A stretch of DNA of 64,000 bases from RGIG8745 sp964554265 (GCA_964554265.1 CAZKOB010000002.1:4111-68110), one strand, 5' to 3'. Shown: positions 8,901 through 18,738, numbered from the stretch's first letter. Numbers and translations are program-made. Notes: a model not told the origin generated them from the letters alone.

Positions 8901-9088
8901 AGCCGGACAGGCCGGTGATGGAGGTACGGATTCGGAATTGAAGACCGGAAACTTTAGGGGTCCGGTATGAGATTGCCGATTCTTCGTACCGGAGATTTCC
9001 GGATGAATGGTTTGGACAAGAAAAATGCCCGGTTGTCCTGAATGGCATCCTCCCCTTTGATTGGGAGGTTAGGAGGGGACTTTGATTT
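8901..9088 (+). other. Structured intercistronic spacer etfA-acyl-CoA dehydrogenase
   Basis: 188 nt with several nested inverted repeats. GGTACG near 8933 can pair with CGTACC near 8987, with internal ATTCGG/CCGAT pairing. A second potential hairpin is GGACAAG with TTGTCC near 9016-9042, and a third is CCTCCCC with GGGAGG just before the start codon. It resembles the etfB-etfA spacer in composition. Confidence 0.45.
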
Positions 9089-10816
9089 ATGGCAAATTCA
9101 TATACAGATTATCCTGAAATAAAATTCCACATGGAGCATGACCTTATGCACCGTATTGTGGAACTCAAGGAACGCAGTTTTGCGGATAAGGAAGAGTATG
9201 ACTATGCACCTCAGAACTATGAGGATGCAATGGATTCATACGACAAGACATTGGAGATTGTCGGCGATGTGACGGCTAACGTAATTGCACCGAACGCGGA
9301 GGCTGTAGATGCCGAAGGTCCTCATTGTGAGAACGGCCGCGTGCGCTATGCAGCGAAGACATACGAGAACCTTGACGCTACGATCAAGGCCGGCATGAAT
9401 GGTATGACGATGCCGCGCCGCTATGGCGGTCTCAATCTGCCTATTACGGTCTATACAGCTGCCAATGAGATTGTTTCTGCCGGAGATGCGGGTTTTGAAA
9501 ATATATGGTCGCTTCAGGACTGTACAGAGACGCTTTATGAGTTTGGTAACGAGGACCAGCGTAAGCGTTTCATTCCGCGTGTATGTGCCGGTGAGACAAT
9601 GTCTATGGACCTCACAGAGCCTGATGCCGGTTCTGACCTCCAGTCTGTTATGCTCAAGGCTACATATTCGGAAGAGGAAGGCTGCTGGTTGCTCAATGGC
9701 GTGAAGCGTTTCATCACCAATGGCGATTCAGATATACATCTCGTATTGGCTCGTTCGGAAGAAGGTACGAGAGACGGACGTGGTCTTTCGATGTTCATCT
9801 ACGACAAGCATCAGGGCGGTGTGAATGTACGTCGTATAGAAAACAAACTCGGTATTCACGGAAGTCCAACTTGTGAACTTGTGTATAAGAATGCGAAGGC
9901 TGAATTGTGCGGCGACCGTAAACTTGGTCTTATCAAGTATGTCATGGCTCTTATGAACGGCGCGCGTCTCGGTATTGCTGCGCAGTCTGTCGGTATAGAG
10001 CAGGCCGCATACGATGAAGCGCTTGCATACGCAAAGGACCGCAAGCAGTTTGGCAAGGAGATTATCAATTTCCCGGCTGTATACGATATGCTCGCACTCA
10101 TGAAGGCAAAGCTTGATGCGGGACGTTCATTGCTCTATATGACAGCGCGTTATGTAGACATTTATAAGGCTCTCGATGATATTGCACGTGAACGCAAGCT
10201 CACTCCGGAAGAGCGCAAGGAGCAAAAGATGTATGCCAAGCTTGCCGATTCGTTCACTCCTCTTGCCAAGGGTATGAACTCGGAGTTTGCAAACCAGAAC
10301 TCATACGACTGTATTCAGGTGCATGGCGGTTCCGGCTTCATGCTGGAATATAAGTGTCAGCAGTTGTATCGTGACGCACGTATCACAAGCATTTATGAAG
10401 GAACTACGCAGCTCCAGACTGTTGCAGCGATACGATATGTCACTAACGGTACATACATGAGCACTATCCGTGACTATGAGGCGCTGCCGGTTATGCCTGA
10501 ATATGAAGACTATATGAAGCGTATAAAGGAAATGGCTTCCAAGCTTGAGGCAAGTACTAATGCTGTGAAGGAAGCTGACAATCAGGAACTTCTTGATTTC
10601 TGTGCACGTAAGCTTTATGAAATGACAGCCTACACTGTCATGTGTCATCTCCTTCTTCAGGATGCACAGAAGGCTCCGGAACTTTTTGCGAAGAGCCTGA
10701 ATGTGTTTGTCAACTATGCGGAGAGCGAAGTGGAGAAGCATTTCAACTATATTCGCAAGATGGATGCAGCGCAGCTTGACAATTATCGTCAGGCAGTGCC
10801 TACAGCTGAAGCGTAA
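9089..10816 (+). CDS. Acyl-CoA dehydrogenase, long form
   Basis: Flavoprotein that introduces the alpha-beta double bond in acyl-CoA and passes electrons to the ETF encoded upstream. At 575 residues it is longer than classical short-chain enzymes (about 380) because of an N-terminal extension and an extra C-terminal helical domain, as in the DmdC-like branch common in Bacteroidetes. Visible motifs are MDLTEPDAGSDLQ (FAD/substrate loop, near 173-185), DRKQFGKEI (near 317-325), QVHGGSGFMLEY (near 410-421) and IYEGTTQLQ, whose Glu437 is the expected catalytic base. It is the third gene of the etf set and is followed by a strong terminator at 10841. The exact acyl chain preference cannot be read from sequence. 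Confidence 0.9.
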   Translation: MANSYTDYPEIKFHMEHDLMHRIVELKERSFADKEEYDYAPQNYEDAMDSYDKTLEIVGDVTANVIAPNAEAVDAEGPHCENGRVRYAAKTYENLDATIKAGMNGMTMPRRYGGLNLPITVYTAANEIVSAGDAGFENIWSLQDCTETLYEFGNEDQRKRFIPRVCAGETMSMDLTEPDAGSDLQSVMLKATYSEEEGCWLLNGVKRFITNGDSDIHLVLARSEEGTRDGRGLSMFIYDKHQGGVNVRRIENKLGIHGSPTCELVYKNAKAELCGDRKLGLIKYVMALMNGARLGIAAQSVGIEQAAYDEALAYAKDRKQFGKEIINFPAVYDMLALMKAKLDAGRSLLYMTARYVDIYKALDDIARERKLTPEERKEQKMYAKLADSFTPLAKGMNSEFANQNSYDCIQVHGGSGFMLEYKCQQLYRDARITSIYEGTTQLQTVAAIRYVTNGTYMSTIRDYEALPVMPEYEDYMKRIKEMASKLEASTNAVKEADNQELLDFCARKLYEMTAYTVMCHLLLQDAQKAPELFAKSLNVFVNYAESEVEKHFNYIRKMDAAQLDNYRQAVPTAEA

Positions 10817-10840
10817 GGTTGTTTGAGAAAATATGTGGGT

Positions 10841-10874
10841 GGCAGAGGAATGAGAATTCTTCTGCCGCTTTTTT
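10841..10874 (+). terminator. Terminator of the etf-acyl-CoA dehydrogenase operon
   Basis: GGCAGAGGAA (10841-10850) pairs with TTCTTCTGCC (10857-10866) with one G-U pair and a 6-nt loop, followed by a T6 run (10869-10874). Confidence 0.85.
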
Positions 10875-10879
10875 GTTGG

Positions 10880-11692
10880 AGAACTCTTAGAGACATTTCT
10901 TCTTTCTTTTTGACACTAAGTCCACCTATCGCGGATGGAATCTTTTTAACACAATTAAGGTTCATTTGCATTTGAATGATTGCTGATTTCTTGATAATTT
11001 GTAGATAAATGATTGATAATCAAAAAAATACTATTTGGGTAGAACGGTGCAGTTTTAGATGCAAGAAGTACAGGTTGGGACAAAAATAGGAAATGTTGAT
11101 AATCAACAAGTTATGAAATTATTCATCCAAAAATCCTGTTTTTCGTCGCCGGAATCTATCTTTGTTTTTCGTGGCATTGAAAAATCCGATTTAAACTTTT
11201 TAAGAATTTAATTTGTGCAGCACCAAATTTCTGTCCGAAAAACGGACGTTTTCAAACTCGTGCACCTTGAAAATAAATTTCGTTCACCTTGAAAAAATTT
11301 TTAAAGCGCCTTTTAAACAAATTTGGTGCACCTTGAAAATTTATTTTCAGCGTACTCTTTTTTCAGACGATGCACACGCGAATGTGAATAAATGTATCTT
11401 TTCGGAGCGAAAATTGTATTGTTTTCACATTTGAATTTCAAGGCCTGAAAATGGCCTCAGAATCGCAAAAATGGAACTTCGGTAAGGTTCGGCCGATTTT
11501 AAGCGATTCTACGGGCTTTGAATTTTAACATTTCAGATTGTCAGAAAAAGTCCGTAATTTATGACAAATAGATGGTATGGAGTGGAGATGACCAAACTGA
11601 TTTATGAAGACCTTAGAACTCATGAAAAGACATCAAAGAAAACGCGAGAATCTTCGATGAGAATGTTTTGGTGACACGATGCCGAAGTCAGG
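10880..11692 (+). repeat. Interspersed repeat, copy B (inverted middle segment)
   Basis: Nearly full core copy: TTTCTTCTTTCTTTTTGACAC at the left, the GATTGATAATCA block, the TTTTTCGTGGCATTGAAAAA block, and the CACCTTGAAAA repeats. The GAATCGC/GCGATTC stem follows, and the ACACGATGCCGAAGTCAGG right end. Unlike most copies, the segment between the CACCTTGAAAA motifs reads in the opposite direction (TTTTTAAAGCGCC rather than GGCACTTTAAAA) and the right arm is a direct repeat. It lies between convergent genes. The 73-codon frame at 11213 is not conserved as a protein across copies. Confidence 0.9.
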
Positions 11693-11746
11693 AAATACGA
11701 CTTGTGAAGAAGCTCATATCCGTGCCTTTTGTATGGATTGGGAATC

Positions 11747-12607
11747 TCAGAAACCGCTAATTCTGCGAAACTCGGTGGGAGTCATGCCTGTTGTCTTTCT
11801 GAACAGACGAATGAAGTAAGAGTAGTCATTGTAGGCAAGGGTATATGCAATGTTTTTGACAGGCATGTTGCTCGTGACGAGCATCAGTTGGGCCCTTTCT
11901 ATTTTCTTGTTGTTGATGTATTGCAGTGGCGAGAGTCCCGTTTCCCTTTTGAATATTCTGATAAAATACTCTTTTGACAGGCAGACTTCAGCTGCGACAT
12001 TTTCTGTACAAAGCATATTGTACAGGTTCTTCTTGATGAAAGACAATGCCTTCTCCACACGCTCATCGGTCGTGCCTTCTTTGCGCTTGGCCTGTGCCAA
12101 GAACCGGGCGATGAGTATAAGGATGATTCCTTGCGATTCTATACGTCTGCTGATAGAGCTTTGTTTGTACCTTTTTATGTTGCTGATAAGCGTGGGATTG
12201 TTGTCGTATGTGGTAGGGTCAGAACTAGGCAAATGCATGGATGGATTCAGGTTCAGGAGTCTCTCAAACAGCATCTTGTCAGACTTTTCGGATGGAACTC
12301 CGACGGGAAATGTGTATTCGTCGAATATGCCTGATATGGATCTGTATTCTTCGTATATATGCAGATAGTAGTGGGTGAAAAGCGAATTGCAGATATAACT
12401 GTGTGGGGTGAATGCCGGTATCATGTACAGATTGTTCGGAGTTAATACATATTCTCCTTCAGGAAGGACGATGGATGCGGTTCCTTCTGTGACATAATAG
12501 ATGCGAGTGAAGGGACTTTGCACATTCTTCCAGTTCCAGTCGCATTTATGTTTGGCAAGGCCGATATTGAGAATGAGCGGACTGAATGGGGTGGCAGATA
12601 AGGTCAT
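11747..12607 (-). CDS. AraC-family transcriptional regulator
   Basis: 286-residue regulator with an N-terminal cupin-like sensor domain and a C-terminal double helix-turn-helix. The last ~100 residues carry the AraC signature: the CLSKEYFIRIFKRETGLSP recognition helix region, KIERAQLMLVTSNMPVKNIAYTLAYND, and YFIRLFRKTTGMTPTEFRR at the end. An upstream in-frame ATG at 12649 exists; the start at 12607 (MTLSATPFSPLIL) is preferred because the extra residues look non-conserved. It is divergent from the secreted fucosidase gene at 12817 across about 200 bp, so it probably senses a sugar and controls that gene. This is inference from the arrangement. Confidence 0.88.
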   Translation of the reverse strand: MTLSATPFSPLILNIGLAKHKCDWNWKNVQSPFTRIYYVTEGTASIVLPEGEYVLTPNNLYMIPAFTPHSYICNSLFTHYYLHIYEEYRSISGIFDEYTFPVGVPSEKSDKMLFERLLNLNPSMHLPSSDPTTYDNNPTLISNIKRYKQSSISRRIESQGIILILIARFLAQAKRKEGTTDERVEKALSFIKKNLYNMLCTENVAAEVCLSKEYFIRIFKRETGLSPLQYINNKKIERAQLMLVTSNMPVKNIAYTLAYNDYSYFIRLFRKTTGMTPTEFRRISGF

Positions 12608-12765
12608 ATTTGTATTCTTGTAGTTTGAGGGTGATAAGTGTAGAGGCAAAACTACCTTTTTTTTGTGTATTATACAATTAAAGAAAAAGGCAAATACTGC
12701 ATGAATGTCAATTTTGTCCTATTTTATGCCTTTGATAGTCCTGTGTTGAACTGTATTATCTTGCT

Positions 12766-12773
12766 TATATTTG
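12766..12773 (+). promoter_or_regulatory. Fucosidase gene -7 box
   Basis: TATATTTG matches TAnnTTTG and lies 43 nt upstream of the ATG at 12817, in the intergenic region shared with the divergent AraC regulator. The -33 element is weak. Confidence 0.55.
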
Positions 12774-12816
12774 CAATGGAATAAAAAAAGATACAGATAA
12801 TAGATTTAATTTAACG

Positions 12817-15800
12817 ATGATGCAAGACTTGAAAAAATTTTTGTTTACGACAGCTGTGGCACTGTTGGTTGCAGAATCTGTCCATGCACAGTCTGATGAA
12901 CCGGTGAAGGAAGGTCGGTTCTCTCCTGACTGGAAAAGCCTTAGCGGGTGGACTTGCCCGGAATGGTTCAAGGACGCCAAGTTTGGAATATGGGCGCACT
13001 GGGGACCGCAGTGTCAGGCAGAGGCCGGCGACTGGTATGCCCGCTTCATGTATTATGAAAATTCCGGAGCCTATAATTGGCATGTAGAGCATTTCGGAGA
13101 GCCTGAAACATTTGGCTTGAAGGACTTGTGTAATGCTTGGAAGGCGGAGAAGTGGAATCCGGAAGAACTTGTCGCACTCTACAAGAGTGTCGGTGCGCGT
13201 TATTTTTTCACTCTCGGCCAGCACCATGACAATTTTGACCTTTGGGACAGCCCTTATCAGGAATGGAACTCTGTGAACATAGGTCCGAAGCGTGACATTG
13301 TGAAGGAATGGAGCGATGCCTGCAAGAAGAACGGACTGCCGCTTGGAGTGAGTATGCACGGAAGCCATACATGGACATGGATGGAGAAGTCGCAGGATTA
13401 TGACGGCAATCTGACCAAGGAAGATGGATACAAGCTGAATGAGGATGGTACGGAGAAATGGTGGAAGGGACTTGATCCGCAGGAACTTTATGCCCAGCGT
13501 CATCCGCACAGTACAGGTTGGGAAAATTCCGGTACGATTCACAGCCAGTGGGACTGGGGAGCCGGAGCGGCGCTGCCTTCGGAGGATTTTAAGATGAAGT
13601 TTCAGAACCGCGTGCTGCAGTGTATCAACGACTACCAGCCTTCTATGTTGTATTTCGATGATACCGTATTGCCATTCTATGGATGCGATGACCGGATTGG
13701 ACTCAACATCCTGTCGCATTATTACAACTGGAGTGCAGAGGCCAATGAAGGTACTCCGCAGGTTGTCGTCATGGGAAAGATTCTGGAAGATATGCACAAG
13801 CAGGCAATGTTATGGGATGTGGAGCGTGGTATTCCAGACCGTGTGCAGGAGGAGTATTGGCAGACGTGTACATGTATTGGCGATTGGCATTACAATACAT
13901 CAACGTATGAGAACAATGGCTATAAGTCAGCGCAGCAAGTGGTCGACATGTTGGTAGATGTGGTCAGCAAGAACGGTAACATGCTTTTGAGTGTTCCTAT
14001 CAAAGGCAACGGTACGATTGATGAGAAGGAAATGGCTGTGCTCCAAGGAATAAAGGCGTGGATGGATATTAACGGCAAGAGTATATACGGAACGCGCCCG
14101 TGGAAGACTTTTGGTGAAGGTCCTCTTGCAGAGGCAAGCAATCCGATTAATTCACAGGGCTTCAATGAAGGCAATAATTATACTTGCAACGATGTGCGCT
14201 TTGTGCAGAAGAATGACACGGTGTTCGCTACGATTATGCGCTGGCCTACAGGACAAAAATTTACGATAGAGTCGTTCGCTCCTACATCGAAGTACTATAG
14301 CGGAAAAGTGAAGAGCGTGGAACTTCTTGGTCATGGTAAGGTTGAATACACCCTGAATGTCGATGGCTTGACTGTTGTTTTGCCGGCTGTAAAACCGAAT
14401 GGTATTGCTCCTGTATTTGCGGTTACCTTTGACAAAGACGATACGGAAGTGTCATTGTCAGAGATTCTGGAACTTTATGAACAGCGTGTGGCTGACCTGC
14501 TGAAGCTGACAAGTTATAATACCGGTAAGGTGAACCGTGAACGTGTGAATGATTTTGCCACTGTGGTTCGTGATGCAAAGGCATATATAAATAATGCAGA
14601 TGAAGCTACTCAGCAGAATGTGTTGAATACTGTCAACGAAGCATATGACAAGTTGAGAAAGGAAGGTGCCAATGAGGGCGGAGCTCCGAACAAGGGGTAT
14701 ATGGCAGACGTTACGACGGAATATTTGGTGGAGTCGGCTAATTTCAGCCGTATGGACGATAAGGGTACGCGCTTCGGCACTCCTGCATATTGGACCGTGG
14801 ACAATTTTAATATTCCGAATGGCAAAGATGGAGTGAAGAATGGATTGGATAACTATCCTGGGCATGACTGTCTGATGCTCGGTGTCTGGAACGATATTTC
14901 AAACTCAGCACAAGGAGAACTTGCCAATGCGCGTATTTACCGAAAGGTGCATCTTGTTCCGGGACGATATTATTTCGGCGCTGCATATAATACGACTTAT
15001 GGTATGAGCGACAAGGCTTATATCTTTGCAGCCGATTCTTTACTCGATACAGATGATATTCCTGACAGTTCGATTGCTTGTTGGCAAATAAACAAGAGCA
15101 AGACGAACGGCGAATTTACCGGTCTGTATTTCACGCTTACGGAAGAGCAGGATATCGTTTTGGGGTTTCAGGCAAACTTGCTCAATGGAAGTACAACGCA
15201 GGAATTTCGTGTTGACAATGTGATTCTGCTCGATTACGGACAGATGAATTATAGTGCACTCGAAGATCTTATAATGACAACCGAATTTGTGGCCGATGAC
15301 TGCAAGGTGAATGACAATACCGGTTTCTTCAGTAAAGAGGCTGTAGGGAAATTGCAGGAAGCTTTGGAAGTGGCGAGAGAAGTCGATACGAACTCAAGCT
15401 ATGATGAGGTGGAGACGGCATACAATCAGCTTAATGCCGCCTACGAGGATTTTATGCTCAACGGTAAGAACAAAGGCGGCGCACCGAACGAGGTCGGTTG
15501 TACAGATGTGACAACAGACTATCTTTTGGAATCTGCCGGTTTCAGCCGTGCGGATGAAAGCGTCACAACTCGTTTTGCTTCTCCTGCAAACTGGATTGTT
15601 GAAAATTTTAAGATACCTAATGGTAGTAATGGCATAAAGAACGGACTCGACAAGTATCCTGGTTATGACTGTCTATCATTAGGTGTATGGAATGACAGAG
15701 ATGACAATCAAGTCGGCAACCTCTCCAATGCGCGCCTGTATCGCAAAGTGCGTCTCAAGGCCGGCCGTTATTATTGGGGTGCAAGCTATAATACAACATA

Positions 15801-17001
15801 TAATGTAAATCCTGAAGCTTACCTTTTTGCTTCGTCTGAGATAATGGCTACGGATGAGTTGGCGGAAAACTCCATTGCATACTATGCCATCAACAATGCT
15901 CCGGACGGAGTGACAGACTGGCATGGATTGTATTTCACTTTGGAGAAGGAACAAGATGTTTTTCTCGGGTTTCAGATTAATCTGCTCAACGGCAGCGCAA
16001 CACAGGAATTTCGTGTCAAGACAGTGAAGCTCCTCTATTATGGAGAAATCAATGTGGGCAAATTGAAAGAACTTGTCGGACTTGTAGATACCGAAGCGTC
16101 TGTTTTGAAGGTCAATGACAATACCGGATTTTACAGTAAGGAAGCGTATGACAAGTTCATCTCCGTTAGGAATGAGGCTGAGGCTGTGGCAGACGGTGCG
16201 GCACCGGAGGCAGTGTCTGAAATGTATGGCAGGCTCATGGAGGCCTTCAAGGATTTTAAGGACAATGGCAAAAACGTGGGTGGTGTGCCTGATGAGGCCG
16301 GGGCTGTGGACATTACGGTTGATAAACTTGTGGAGTCGGAAAAATTCTCTCGTGCTGAAGGTTGTGGTACTTATCGTTTCGGAACACCGAAATACTGGAC
16401 CGTAGAAAACATACTTATCGACAAGGGTGTTGAAGGTATGAAGAACGGACTCGACAAATATCCGGGGCGTGATTGCCTGATGCTTGGTATCTGGGGCGAC
16501 CGTGATGCAAACCGGGATGGCGATATTTCCGATGCACGAGTATATCAGCGTATTCATCTCGATGAAGGACGATATTACTTCGGCGGAAAGTTTGATGCTC
16601 TTTTTCAACTTTTTGCAGGATATATATTTGTGTCAGAAGAGATTGTGCCGACAAGCGAGATAGAAACGAAGTCTATTGCCTACTACAACATGATGGACGC
16701 TGCGATAGACCGCAATCACTATGGTGTTTATTTTACGATAATTGAGCCGACAGATGTCGTTGTAGGAATACAGGCTGATTTGAGTCAGGGGAATCAGGCG
16801 CAGGAAGTGCGTATAAGCAGTGTCATGCTGTTGAAGTATTCAGACGAGGCTGATGCCATTGAAGATGTGATAGTCGAAAAAGAAATGCACTCTGAACCTG
16901 AGTTCTATTCTCTTCAAGGCATACGTCTTAAATCGGCTCCGGCCAAAGGACTTTATATCATGAGACAGAACGGCAAAGCTGTCATATTGATGGCGCGCTG
17001 A
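12817..17001 (+). CDS. Secreted GH29 alpha-L-fucosidase with three repeated C-terminal modules
   Basis: 1394-residue secreted glycosidase. A signal peptide (about residues 1-24, ending VHAQ) precedes a GH29 catalytic domain (about 45-540): WFKDAKFGIWAHWGPQ, GARYFFTLGQHHDNFDLW, and MLYFDD, where Asp281 is the likely nucleophile. The rest is three copies of a ~190-residue beta-rich module (about 621-808, 887-1077, 1154-1341), each starting GG(A/V)P, with ANF/AGF-SR, YPG.DCL.LG.W and LNGS.TQEFR motifs; they resemble the Bacteroidetes DUF5013 type. Each is preceded by a ~70-residue helical FIVAR-like linker. The tail (FYSLQGIRLKSAPAKGLYI) resembles the short Prevotella sorting-like C-terminus. 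It would release fucose from glycans at the cell surface or outside. An AraC regulator is divergent; no susCD pair is adjacent. Confidence 0.88.
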   Translation: MMQDLKKFLFTTAVALLVAESVHAQSDEPVKEGRFSPDWKSLSGWTCPEWFKDAKFGIWAHWGPQCQAEAGDWYARFMYYENSGAYNWHVEHFGEPETFGLKDLCNAWKAEKWNPEELVALYKSVGARYFFTLGQHHDNFDLWDSPYQEWNSVNIGPKRDIVKEWSDACKKNGLPLGVSMHGSHTWTWMEKSQDYDGNLTKEDGYKLNEDGTEKWWKGLDPQELYAQRHPHSTGWENSGTIHSQWDWGAGAALPSEDFKMKFQNRVLQCINDYQPSMLYFDDTVLPFYGCDDRIGLNILSHYYNWSAEANEGTPQVVVMGKILEDMHKQAMLWDVERGIPDRVQEEYWQTCTCIGDWHYNTSTYENNGYKSAQQVVDMLVDVVSKNGNMLLSVPIKGNGTIDEKEMAVLQGIKAWMDINGKSIYGTRPWKTFGEGPLAEASNPINSQGFNEGNNYTCNDVRFVQKNDTVFATIMRWPTGQKFTIESFAPTSKYYSGKVKSVELLGHGKVEYTLNVDGLTVVLPAVKPNGIAPVFAVTFDKDDTEVSLSEILELYEQRVADLLKLTSYNTGKVNRERVNDFATVVRDAKAYINNADEATQQNVLNTVNEAYDKLRKEGANEGGAPNKGYMADVTTEYLVESANFSRMDDKGTRFGTPAYWTVDNFNIPNGKDGVKNGLDNYPGHDCLMLGVWNDISNSAQGELANARIYRKVHLVPGRYYFGAAYNTTYGMSDKAYIFAADSLLDTDDIPDSSIACWQINKSKTNGEFTGLYFTLTEEQDIVLGFQANLLNGSTTQEFRVDNVILLDYGQMNYSALEDLIMTTEFVADDCKVNDNTGFFSKEAVGKLQEALEVAREVDTNSSYDEVETAYNQLNAAYEDFMLNGKNKGGAPNEVGCTDVTTDYLLESAGFSRADESVTTRFASPANWIVENFKIPNGSNGIKNGLDKYPGYDCLSLGVWNDRDDNQVGNLSNARLYRKVRLKAGRYYWGASYNTTYNVNPEAYLFASSEIMATDELAENSIAYYAINNAPDGVTDWHGLYFTLEKEQDVFLGFQINLLNGSATQEFRVKTVKLLYYGEINVGKLKELVGLVDTEASVLKVNDNTGFYSKEAYDKFISVRNEAEAVADGAAPEAVSEMYGRLMEAFKDFKDNGKNVGGVPDEAGAVDITVDKLVESEKFSRAEGCGTYRFGTPKYWTVENILIDKGVEGMKNGLDKYPGRDCLMLGIWGDRDANRDGDISDARVYQRIHLDEGRYYFGGKFDALFQLFAGYIFVSEEIVPTSEIETKSIAYYNMMDAAIDRNHYGVYFTIIEPTDVVVGIQADLSQGNQAQEVRISSVMLLKYSDEADAIEDVIVEKEMHSEPEFYSLQGIRLKSAPAKGLYIMRQNGKAVILMAR

Positions 17002-17010
17002 AAACGGTGA

Positions 17011-17048
17011 CATCCGGCCATGCAAAATATCGGTTGCATGGCCGGATG
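17011..17048. terminator. Strong hairpin after the fucosidase gene
   Basis: A perfect 15-bp inverted repeat, CATCCGGCCATGCAA (17011-17025) with its complement at 17034-17048, has an 8-nt loop and starts 10 nt after the stop codon. The T-run is poor (TGTTTATG). Confidence 0.75.
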
Positions 17049-17051
17049 TGT

Positions 17052-17835
17052 TTATGAACAGTTCTTCTTTCTTTTTGACAATAACTCCACCTGCCGCAAA
17101 CGAAACTTTATTAACATAATTAAGATTCGTTTACATTCTGCCAATAGCCGAATTTGGGATGTTTTGTTGATAAATAATTGATAATCAGTAAAATGCTGTT
17201 TCAGCAAAACGATGCGGTTTCAGGTGCAAAAGGTATAGGTGGAAACAAAAATAGGATGTGTTGATAATCAGCAGGTTATAGAATTATTTATCTAAAACCC
17301 TTGTTTTTCGTTGCCGGAATCCATCTTTGTTTTTCGTGGCATTGAAAAATCTGATTTAGACTTTTTAAGAAATTAATTTGTGCAACACCGGATTTCAGCC
17401 CGAAAAACGGACGTTCTCAACTTCGTTCACCTTGAAAATAAATTTCGTTCATCTTGAAAATGTTTTTAAAGTGCCTTTTAAACAAATTTTGTTCACCTTG
17501 AAAATTTATTTTCAGCGTACTCTTTTTTCAGGCAAAGCATAAGCAAATGTAAATTAATGTATCTTTTCAGGCAGTAAATTATATTATTTTTACATTTGAG
17601 ATTCAAGGCCCGAAAACGGCCTTAGAATCGCGTAAATGGAACTTCGGTAAGGTTTGGGCGATTTTATGCGATTCTGCGAGGCTTGGATTTTAACATTTCA
17701 GATTGTCAAAAAAAAGCCCGGAATTTATGACAAGTTGATAGTATATGACGGTGGGGGAAATCAAGCTGATTGATGAAGACATCAGCCTTGTTGCAGTGTG
17801 ATGGCCGGACTGATAAACGAGGTCTATATCTTGGC
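17052..17835 (+). repeat. Interspersed repeat, copy C (inverted middle, alternative right end)
   Basis: Begins with TTCTTCTTTCTTTTTGACA and contains the full set of core blocks. As in copy B, the middle segment is inverted (TTTTTAAAGTGCC). A stop codon interrupts the frame that is open in other copies (TGTAAATTAATG near 17548), which argues against a conserved protein. The right end differs from most copies: instead of the CATGAAAA...GAAGTCAGG tail it has TTGTTGCAG...GACTGATAAACGAGGTCTATATC, shared only with copy D. The ~135 bp from 17836 to 17971 show nothing else. Confidence 0.88.
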
Positions 17836-17971
17836 AAATTCATTCTTTTTTAGTATTTTTGCGGAAACTGAATATTTTTGATAATTGTTCAATCTGTTGC
17901 AAATCATTTTGTTTTGTATTTGCTGCGGATTGAATACTGTATATTAATGTTGTGTGTAAAGCGAAAAAATT

Positions 17972-18715
17972 ATGGAAATGAAGAAAAAGGAATTGGTAAA
18001 AAGGTACATTGTGTATGTGTTGGGTGTATATGTGTTGGCAATGGGACTGGCGATGATTATCACCTCGACGCTCGGCACTTCTCCCATATCGAGTTGGGCT
18101 TATGTGATGAGTTGCAACACCCCTTTGTCCGTAGGCACCTATACATTTATCATCAACATGGCCATGATTGTGGGACAGTTTATGATTCTCCGGCATCATG
18201 GACTTCGGTGGCAAGTGGTGGATATCGGGCTGCAAATCCCCTTCTCGTTTATGTTCTCTGCCTTTATAGATTTTAATATATGGTGGATGCGGATGTCCGG
18301 AATAGCAACGCTGCATCCGTTTGGCGACTCTTCCGGGTGTGTCTATATTTATTGCTTCCTGTTGCTCCTTGTCGGATGTTTCGTGCAGAGTGTCGGCATC
18401 CTGCTTGAAGTCAAAGCCGGTGTGACCATGATGTCGGGCGAAGCGTTTGTGTATTATGTGTGCACTCGTTGGAGCAGGGAGTTCGGGAAAGTGAAAGTTC
18501 TGTTCGATGTCTTTTTGGTACTTCTTGCAGTCATTTGTTCGGTTGGCTTCTCATTGGCGGATAACGATGGGGCGGTAAGCGTGAGCAGTATCGTTGGCGG
18601 ACTTTTGGGTGCTGTTCGCGAAGGAACTGTCATTGCCGCACTTTCGGTAGGGCAGATTGTACGTCTGCTTTCCAGAAAGTCGAGTTGGATAGACAAACTG
18701 TGCATGAGTGACTGA
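17972..18715 (+). CDS. YitT/YczE-like integral membrane protein
   Basis: 247-residue polytopic inner-membrane protein with about five to six hydrophobic segments: near residues 11-33, 55-75, 85-102, 118-142, 174-195 and 205-232. The N-terminal segment AMGLAMIITSTLGTSPISSWAYVMS carries the small-residue GTSP motif typical of the YczE/YyaS/YitT family. No enzymatic motif is seen and the substrate or role is unknown; in other bacteria family members are simply annotated as membrane proteins. It is monocistronic, ending at a long hairpin shared with the convergent lysO genes. ATG codons at 17972 and 17978 are both possible starts. Confidence 0.75.
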   Translation: MEMKKKELVKRYIVYVLGVYVLAMGLAMIITSTLGTSPISSWAYVMSCNTPLSVGTYTFIINMAMIVGQFMILRHHGLRWQVVDIGLQIPFSFMFSAFIDFNIWWMRMSGIATLHPFGDSSGCVYIYCFLLLLVGCFVQSVGILLEVKAGVTMMSGEAFVYYVCTRWSREFGKVKVLFDVFLVLLAVICSVGFSLADNDGAVSVSSIVGGLLGAVREGTVIAALSVGQIVRLLSRKSSWIDKLCMSD

Positions 18716-18738
18716 AGTGTCCTTCTTCATACAGAAAA

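Noticed and set aside
15679..16608. 309-codon reverse-strand frame inside the fucosidase gene
   Set aside because: Antisense shadow. It repeats with the module structure of the sense gene and has no recognisable protein features.
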